A stretch of DNA of 5,043 bases, from contig WJLK01000060.1 in assembly GCA_014728565.1 (NCBI GenBank), forward strand, positions 1 through 5,043. Reading direction: 5' to 3'. The DNA is from Candidatus Pacearchaeota archaeon. GTDB lineage: Archaea > Nanobdellota > Nanobdellia > Pacearchaeales > GW2011-AR1. Of the stretch, positions 1-3,509 are shown in pieces (position 1 is the first letter of the stretch; each line of letters starts with the position of its first letter). A model generated the notes under the pieces. It was not told the DNA's origin and did not search any database. It was given only the letters and a program-made list of their open reading frames with translations. Both the position numbers and the translations under genes were made by a program.

Positions 1-54
1 CTTTAAAGTATTTAATAATTCAGTGCTTATCCTAATAGATGTTTCATTTGCCAT
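1..54 (-). CDS. Partial 5' end of a small regulator/antitoxin-like protein (cut by window edge)
   Basis: Only the first 18 codons are in the window: ATG at 54-52 opens a frame reading MANETSIRISTELLNTLK that runs off the left edge without a stop. The pattern 'T-x-IRIS-x-EL-x-x-x-L' resembles the N-terminal strand and first helix of small archaeal ribbon-helix-helix or VapB-type antitoxin proteins, but 18 residues cannot prove a family. The start is supported by a TATA-like element centred about 26 bp upstream, which implies a leaderless mRNA beginning at the ATG. An in-frame ATG at 69-67 exists but would lie upstream of the predicted transcription start. A palindrome between the TATA box and the start would suit autoregulation. 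The gene follows cysS on the same strand, 71 bp downstream of its stop. Confidence 0.6.
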   Translation of the reverse strand, partial: MANETSIRISTELLNTLK

Positions 55-63
55 ACAACCCGC

Positions 64-76
64 ATGCATTATGCAT
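64..76. repeat. Perfect palindrome between TATA box and start of the truncated gene, candidate operator
   Basis: The sequence ATGCATTATGCAT consists of two self-complementary ATGCAT hexamers around one central T, so it is both an inverted and a direct repeat. It sits immediately downstream of the TATA-like element (76-83, minus direction) and upstream of the predicted start at 54. A bound protein there would block the basal transcription machinery. The operator role is inferred from position and symmetry only. Confidence 0.4.
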
Positions 77-83
77 ATATAAA
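76..83 (-). promoter_or_regulatory. TATA box for the truncated minus-strand gene
   Basis: On the minus strand this reads TTTATATA, preceded by an A-rich stretch. Its centre is about 26 bp from the ATG at 54, the standard archaeal TATA-to-start distance, so a leaderless transcript is predicted. The same bases also form a plus-strand TATA-like sequence, but no plus-strand gene follows. Confidence 0.55.
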
Positions 84-125
84 TTTTTCTGTAAAACAAA
101 TCCACTTATCCTAATTTAAACATCA

Positions 126-1577
126 TCACAACCTACTAACCCTGCTTCCCTCTTTTGTATCATCCACTTTATAACCTAAAACTCGTATTTTCTCTCGAAT
201 TACATCAGCTTCCTGCCATTTTCTTTGTTTTCTTAATTCTTCTCTTTTTCTAACTAAAGAAATTATTTCTTTAGGAGTTTCTTTTGGAGCTATGATAGTA
301 GTAGTCAAGTTTTCTTTTAATTTTATTTTATCCTCTAATTTTATTTTGTAGACTTTTATTTCCTCTTTTTTCAGCAAATCCAATCCCAAAACCTCATCCA
401 TTCTTTTAATGACAGAAAGTTTTCCATGAGCTTTTTTGTCTCTTGCAAGTTCCCATAAAATTTGAAGAGCAAGTGGAAGATTTAAATCATCATTAATAGC
501 TTCTTCAAATTTTTTCAGATATTTTTTATTTGTTTTTTTATCATTTTTTATTCCTGTTATTATATTTTTAAGTCTGTTATAGGAATTCTGGCTATTTTTC
601 AGATTATTAATTGTAAAATTAAGGTTCTTCCTGTAATGACCTGTTAAACAAAAATATCTAAATGCCAGTGGCTCAAATCCTTTTTCCTCTAAATCAGATA
701 GCTGGTAGACATTCCCTAGTGACTTGCTCATTTTTCCACTATCAATTACAAGCCATCTTAAATGAAGCCAGTATTTTACCCATGGTTTTTTCCCTGTCGC
801 AGCTTCACTCTGAGCAATCTCATTAGTATGATGAACAGGTATATGTTCCTCTCCACCTGTATGAATATCAAATTGCTCTCCAAGATATTTCATCGACATT
901 GCAGAACACTCAATATGCCATCCTGGAAATCCTCTTCCCCAGGGAGAATCCCACTGCATAATATGATTTGGCTGATTAGTTATCCACAGTGCAAAATCAG
1001 ATTTATTTTTTCTTTCATCATCTGTTTTAACTCTTGAACCTGCCTTTAAATCCTCTAATTTAAGTTTTGCAAGTTTTCCATAATCTCGGAATTTAGAGGT
1101 ATCGAAAATTAATCCAACAGAAGTTTTATAAGTAAATCCATTTTTTTCTAGTTTTTTTATTAACTCAATCTGTTCTTTTATATGTTCAGTTGCTTTAGGC
1201 CATTTATCAGGTTCTAGAATATTGAGTTTTTTCAAATCCTCTTTGAAAACTTTTGTATATTTATCAGCTATTTTCAACATTGATTCTTTTGTTAATGCTA
1301 GGTTTTCCCTTTTTATTGCCTTAACCATTTTATCCTCACCCTCATCTGCATCACTTGTCAAATGCCCTACATCAGTTATATTTATGATATGTTTGACTTT
1401 ATAGCCATTAAACAGCAAAGTTCTTACTAAAATATCCTCAAAAACATATCTATAGAGATTTCCAATATGCTGATACCAGTAAACAGTTGGACCACATCCA
1501 TAAATTCCAACCTGCTTGTCTTTTAGAGGTTTAAATTCCTGTTTTTTTCTTGTTAGTGTGTTGTAGAGTTTAAACAT
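126..1577 (-). CDS. cysS: Cysteinyl-tRNA synthetase (CysRS)
   Basis: This cytoplasmic class I aminoacyl-tRNA synthetase activates cysteine with ATP and charges tRNA-Cys. Numbering from the ATG at 1577 (483 aa; E. coli CysRS is 461), the Rossmann fold starts near residue 24 with the zinc Cys28 in 'YGCGPTVY'. The HIGH signature is HIGN at 37-40 and the KMSKS loop is at 282-286. The other zinc ligands expected from E. coli CysRS are present: Cys224 in 'HIECSAM', and His249 and Glu253 in 'HHTNE'. The helical C-terminal part ends with a basic helix and 'GYKVDDTKEG', usual for the family. A TTG codon two codons upstream (1583) could also open the frame, but ATG gives the usual 'MFKLYNTLTRKK' start. 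A TATA box lies about 32 bp upstream, so the leader is absent or only a few bases long. The 'HIGNLYRYVFEDILVRTL' and 'DVGHLTSDADEGEDKM' segments recall DPANN/CPR CysRS (from memory). The gene appears intact, and the function is very likely. Confidence 0.97.
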   Translation of the reverse strand: MFKLYNTLTRKKQEFKPLKDKQVGIYGCGPTVYWYQHIGNLYRYVFEDILVRTLLFNGYKVKHIINITDVGHLTSDADEGEDKMVKAIKRENLALTKESMLKIADKYTKVFKEDLKKLNILEPDKWPKATEHIKEQIELIKKLEKNGFTYKTSVGLIFDTSKFRDYGKLAKLKLEDLKAGSRVKTDDERKNKSDFALWITNQPNHIMQWDSPWGRGFPGWHIECSAMSMKYLGEQFDIHTGGEEHIPVHHTNEIAQSEAATGKKPWVKYWLHLRWLVIDSGKMSKSLGNVYQLSDLEEKGFEPLAFRYFCLTGHYRKNLNFTINNLKNSQNSYNRLKNIITGIKNDKKTNKKYLKKFEEAINDDLNLPLALQILWELARDKKAHGKLSVIKRMDEVLGLDLLKKEEIKVYKIKLEDKIKLKENLTTTIIAPKETPKEIISLVRKREELRKQRKWQEADVIREKIRVLGYKVDDTKEGSRVSRL

Positions 1578-1604
1578 TTTCAATAATTAACCTATAAGAA
1601 TTAG

Positions 1605-1613
1605 TATATAAAA
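1605..1613 (-). promoter_or_regulatory. TATA box for cysS
   Basis: On the minus strand this reads TTTTATATA, centred about 32 bp before the cysS ATG and about 26 bp before the alternative TTG at 1583. Transcription would start at about 1583, giving a leader of roughly six bases or none. It lies in the short gap after the Nudix gene stop, so cysS can be transcribed on its own. Confidence 0.55.
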
Positions 1614-1628
1614 AGGTTGTTGGAGGAT

Positions 1629-2119
1629 TTAATCAAATAATTCTACATATTCTCTCATTTTTGGAAGGAAATTTTGAGGATTATTTTTCAGTTGTTCTAA
1701 AAGTTCTTGTTTTCTGAACCATTTTATCTCTTCAACCTCTTTTTCTTCTATTCTAAATTCCTCAATATCCTTATCAGTAATCAAAGTAAACCACTGAGTA
1801 AAGTGATTATACCTCCCTTTGTTCTTTATTTTTTTAGATTTTTTTGGTTTAATATTTTTTAATCCTAATTCCTCTTCTGCTTCTTTTATAATATTTTCTT
1901 CATAATCCCCTCCTTTTTCAACAGTTCCTGCAACAGCAGGCCCCACTTTCTAGGATGATGTGATTTTGTAGAATGCCTTTTAGCTAATAAAATTTCTTCC
2001 TGATTATTTTTTATCCATAAAGCAGAAACTCGGTATATATCCTCTTTTTCTAGAGAATCTATTTTTTTATATCCTAGAATATTATCATTTCCATTCACCA
2101 CTATTATTTCTGATTCCAT
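1629..2119 (-). pseudogene. Nudix hydrolase, frameshifted (IDI/YfcD-like)
   Basis: Nudix enzymes hydrolyse nucleoside diphosphates linked to other groups; the isopentenyl-diphosphate isomerase branch uses the same fold. The N-terminal part starts at ATG 2119 and reads in frame to 'RHSTKSHHPRKWG'. The rest continues in the other frame from 'PAVAGTVEKGG' to the stop at 1629. Adding one base in the GGGG run at 1941-1944 joins them into a continuous 163-residue protein, a normal size for the family. Without the repair, frame one ends at 1886 after 17 missense residues. The rebuilt Nudix box spans residues 65-87: 'KEAEEELGL' matches RE-U-x-EE-x-GU with Lys for Arg, but the first conserved Glu (position 71) is Gly, codon GGG at 1910-1908. 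The 'R..T....P..W...V.G' arrangement before the box resembles IDI/YfcD-type proteins, so the substrate is unknown. It is either a decaying gene or a gene carrying a sequencing error. Confidence 0.85.
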
Positions 2120-2138
2120 AAAGAATTCATAGAACTAA

Positions 2139-2146
2139 ATTATAAA
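2139..2146 (-). promoter_or_regulatory. TATA box for the Nudix gene
   Basis: On the minus strand this reads TTTATAAT within a T-rich run, centred about 25 bp before the ATG at 2119, which predicts a leaderless mRNA. It fills the 30-bp gap between the pilin-like stop codon and the Nudix start, so the Nudix gene has its own promoter despite following another gene closely. Confidence 0.55.
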
Positions 2147-2149
2147 AAA

Positions 2150-2731
2150 CTATCTAGGTTCAACAGTCAGAAGAATCTTTGCACTTATATATAGAGTTGT
2201 TGATGGACTTCCAGGTTTATACCAGACATCTACCTTATAGGGTATTGTACAAGGAGGAGCAAATTCAGGAATACTAAATGCAATTAATTCAGGTTCCTCC
2301 ATTATTGAACCTGGAGCCAGAGAGAGAGTTCCAGAATCAATTAATAACCATGAATCTGCTTCTTTTTTTGATAAACCACCACATTTTCTTTTTATATCAA
2401 AACCAGGATCAACCTCTACCCTGTATTCATAATCATGAGGTTCTGTATCAAGATTTCTTGTTGAAAAGGCAAATCCCAAACCCTGAGTTCTCTGTTCTAT
2501 CTCAATTCTTCTTGCAGAAGGATAGACAACTAGTTTTTTATCAGAATCTGCAAACATTTTACTAATTGCATCTTTAACTCCTTTGTCAATATTATCAACT
2601 GCACCTCCTGCACTTGAAAAAATTGTTCTTACTAAAATTAATCCAAGAATAAGCATACTCATAGCTAATACAAGAATAACAACAGTACCCATTGATAATT
2701 CCAGTGCTCCTCTTTTCTTCCTCTTTTTCAT
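2150..2731 (-). CDS. Pilin/archaellin-like single-pass surface protein
   Basis: This 193-residue protein begins with a very basic stretch (residues 1-7, six Lys/Arg), then 'RGALELS' and one hydrophobic helix at about 15-39. That is the layout of archaeal type IV pilin-like (class III) signal sequences, where a prepilin peptidase would cut near Gly8 and leave the helix as the assembly or anchoring element. A Glu at 11 lies just after the possible cleavage site. Residues from about 60 form a polar, probably beta-rich outer domain with two cysteines (117 and 161) that could form a disulfide, and Pro-rich loops near the end ('EFAPPC', 'YKPGSPSTT'). Similar short proteins beginning 'KRGA-ELS-GT' are, as I recall, common in DPANN archaea, but I cannot name a specific role. 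No prepilin peptidase or pilus ATPase gene is in the window. It could instead be a plain anchored exoprotein. The start is supported by a TATA box about 24 bp upstream. Confidence 0.8.
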   Translation of the reverse strand: MKKRKKRGALELSMGTVVILVLAMSMLILGLILVRTIFSSAGGAVDNIDKGVKDAISKMFADSDKKLVVYPSARRIEIEQRTQGLGFAFSTRNLDTEPHDYEYRVEVDPGFDIKRKCGGLSKKEADSWLLIDSGTLSLAPGSIMEEPELIAFSIPEFAPPCTIPYKVDVWYKPGSPSTTLYISAKILLTVEPR

Positions 2732-2750
2732 ACCTATCTTAAATAACTTT

Positions 2751-2759
2751 TATTTATAA
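2751..2759 (-). promoter_or_regulatory. TATA box for the pilin-like gene
   Basis: On the minus strand this reads TTATAAATA, a near-ideal archaeal TATA element. Its centre is 24 bp from the ATG at 2731, so the message should be leaderless. It is one half of a divergent promoter pair with the tRNA-Phe promoter. Confidence 0.65.
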
Positions 2760-2763
2760 ATGT

Positions 2764-2783
2764 TTTTGAAAAAATTTTCAAAA
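2764..2783. repeat. Perfect 9-bp inverted repeat between divergent promoters
   Basis: TTTTGAAAA at 2764-2772 and its exact complement TTTTCAAAA at 2775-2783 are separated by AA. The dyad lies between the leftward TATA box (2751-2759) and the rightward one (2792-2799), with 4 and 8 bp to spare. It could bind a dimeric regulator of either gene. The arms are nearly all A/T, so chance symmetry is possible. Confidence 0.4.
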
Positions 2784-2791
2784 CCAACATC

Positions 2792-2799
2792 TTTAAATA
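2792..2799 (+). promoter_or_regulatory. TATA box for tRNA-Phe
   Basis: TTTAAATA is a canonical archaeal TATA box, centred about 28 bp before the first base of the mature tRNA (2824). Transcription would start at or a few bases before the tRNA 5' end, leaving a very short 5' leader. Confidence 0.65.
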
Positions 2800-2823
2800 A
2801 GTAAATTCTATAATATTTTCATT

Positions 2824-2895
2824 GGAGGCGTAGCTCAGTGGGAGAGCACATGACTGAAGATCATGGAGTCGCGAGTTCGATTCTCGTCGCCTCCA
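2824..2895 (+). tRNA. tRNA-Phe (anticodon GAA)
   Basis: All four arms fold by eye. The acceptor stem GGAGGCG (2824-2830) pairs perfectly with CGCCTCC (2888-2894), followed by discriminator A at 2895. The D stem is GCTC/GAGC around AGTGGGA, with G18-G19. The anticodon stem CATGA/TCATG encloses loop CTGAAGA, giving anticodon GAA at 2856-2858 with G37, the wyosine precursor base typical of tRNA-Phe. The variable loop is GAGTC. The T stem GCGAG/CTCGT has one G-U pair around TTCGATT. There is no intron and CCA is not encoded, so it must be added by the CCA-adding enzyme. It reads phenylalanine codons TTC and TTT. It converges on the RNase P RNA gene, whose product would mature its 5' end. Confidence 0.97.
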
Positions 2896-2929
2896 TTATT
2901 TATTAAATATTCTAAGAAATATCCTCCAC

Positions 2930-2973
2930 CTTATTTCCCACATAATTAAATCTTTATGTGAGTGGGAAATAGG
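2930..2973. repeat. Imperfect hairpin overlapping the rnpB 3' end, between converging RNA genes
   Basis: TATTTCCCA plus CATAA (2932-2945) is complementary to TTATG (2954-2958) plus TGGGAAATA (2963-2971), with a four-base bulge (2959-2962) and an eight-base loop. A G-U pair and a C-G pair can extend the base to 2930 and 2973. The right half is the 3' strand of the rnpB P1 helix and the adjoining conserved 3' sequence. In rnpB transcripts that extend past P1 this hairpin would compete with P1, and it may mark termination or 3' processing. In tRNA-Phe read-through RNA it could act as an end structure. Confidence 0.5.
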
Positions 2974-3354
2974 CCACCTTCTGTCAATCCCTCTGCAGAG
3001 CAGAGATGGATTGCATCAACATCTTACTTAGCGAGCGTAGCTTATTGCTTGCTCTTGCATCAGCCAAGTTGCTCGTTTCATCAAATTCCTGTTTTCTAAG
3101 TTCCCTCCAAGAGTTCATAACTCCAACAGGACTGTGGCGTTTCTGTAGCAGAGCTTTGCCTCGCGACAACTGTTTTTCAACAGTGACTCAACATTGCTGT
3201 TGTTAAGTGATATCTCTCTACCTCTTGATAAAATCTTGAGGGTTGTTAAGGCAGACATCCCTTAAGATGGACAGACCTTCCTCAGAATCAAATTCTCATT
3301 AATCAGAATTTGCTGATTTAACAGCAGATTCCGAAAGTTGACTATCCCACTCAC
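2958..3354 (-). ncRNA. rnpB: RNase P RNA, archaeal type
   Basis: This is the catalytic RNA of RNase P, which removes 5' leaders from pre-tRNAs. On the minus strand the ends close in a perfect 10-bp P1 helix: GTGAGTGGGA (3354-3345) with TCCCACTCAC (2967-2958). The universal core is recognisable. Near the 5' end is GAGGAAGGTCTGTC (about 3282-3269) and near the 3' end GACAGAAGGTGGCCTA (about 2986-2971). Together they build helix P4 with the bulged U between AGG and C. Compared with E. coli, 'AAG..CUU' has become 'AGG..CCU', a compensated pair change. Internal conserved pieces include CTACAGAAACGCC (about 3148-3136) and GATGCAAGAGCAAGCAATA (about 3061-3043). P3 is plausible as GAATC/GATTC enclosing two small hairpins. 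The length of about 397 nt is within the usual range. G+C is higher than in the neighbours. Open frames inside it are considered spurious. Boundaries follow P1 and may be off by a few bases. Confidence 0.9.
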
Positions 3355-3375
3355 AGATTATAGTGAAAATAAGAG

Positions 3376-3382
3376 TTTTTAA
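3376..3382 (-). promoter_or_regulatory. TATA box for RNase P RNA
   Basis: On the minus strand this reads TTAAAAA (context GGCTTAAAAACTC), centred about 25 bp before the first base of P1 at 3354. That is the expected distance for an RNA whose 5' end is the transcription start. A second similar A/T box lies near 3397-3404 and could drive a longer precursor, but its distance fits less well. Confidence 0.55.
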
Positions 3383-3422
3383 GCCTTGCGATTTGTTTAA
3401 AAACCCTTAAATCCTTTTAAAT

Positions 3423-3442
3423 CAGTGGTATGATAACCACTG
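3423..3442. repeat. 7-bp inverted repeat in the rnpB-glycosyltransferase spacer
   Basis: CAGTGGT (3423-3429) and ACCACTG (3436-3442) are exact complements around ATGATA, forming a short stable stem. The spacer 3355-3506 otherwise holds the rnpB TATA box and, at 3462-3509, minus-strand sequence rich in T and C after the glycosyltransferase stop, as expected of an archaeal terminator. The hairpin may be an operator for rnpB, part of the terminator, or a regulator of a hypothetical plus-strand short gene. No RNA family was recognised here. Confidence 0.4.
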
Positions 3443-3461
3443 TTATATATGAAGGAATATG

Positions 3462-3509
3462 GAAAACCAAGATGCAGAAAATTACGAAGAATTAGAAGAA
3501 GAGTAATTA
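3462..3509 (-). terminator. Possible U-rich terminator of the glycosyltransferase transcript
   Basis: Directly at and after the stop codon, the minus strand is pyrimidine-rich, with many T clusters (such as TTCTTCTAATTCTTCG) but no uninterrupted long T run. Archaeal termination usually needs only U-rich tracts without a stem. Separate termination would fit, because rnpB downstream has its own promoter. This is inferred from composition. Confidence 0.3.

Noticed and set aside
762..1404. Plus-strand open frames opposite cysS
   Set aside because: They are antisense to well-conserved CysRS catalytic-domain sequence, and their composition is that of a reversed coding strand.
1577..1583. TTG at 1583 as the cysS start
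   Set aside because: ATG at 1577 gives the usual CysRS N-terminus. The TTG would add only two residues and is a rarer start, although the TATA spacing does not exclude it.
1886..1946. Two separate overlapping small genes at the Nudix locus
   Set aside because: The pieces make one standard-length Nudix protein when joined. The GTG start of the second piece lies in the middle of the fold and the end of the first piece is missense.
1936..1950. Programmed -1 frameshifting in the Nudix gene
   Set aside because: A slip at GGC-C would restore the frame, but there is no canonical slippery heptamer. The simpler explanation is a base deletion or sequencing error.
2278..2565. Plus-strand frame of 95 codons opposite the pilin-like gene
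   Set aside because: It is antisense to a gene with a clear promoter and signal-sequence layout. The product is low-complexity and has no recognisable motif.
2984..3206. Open reading frames of about 60 codons on both strands (2984-3169 minus, 3006-3206 plus)
   Set aside because: They lie wholly inside the conserved RNase P RNA, whose base pairing and conserved motifs explain the sequence. The peptides resemble no protein I know.
2957..3355. Archaeal SRP (7S) RNA or group I intron as identity of the GC-richer RNA
   Set aside because: The conserved SRP helix 8 motifs were not seen, while P1, P4 and conserved-region motifs of RNase P RNA are present in the right order.
3430..3505. C/D box guide RNA in the spacer
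   Set aside because: ATGATA in the hairpin loop only loosely resembles a C box, and no properly placed CTGA D box follows.
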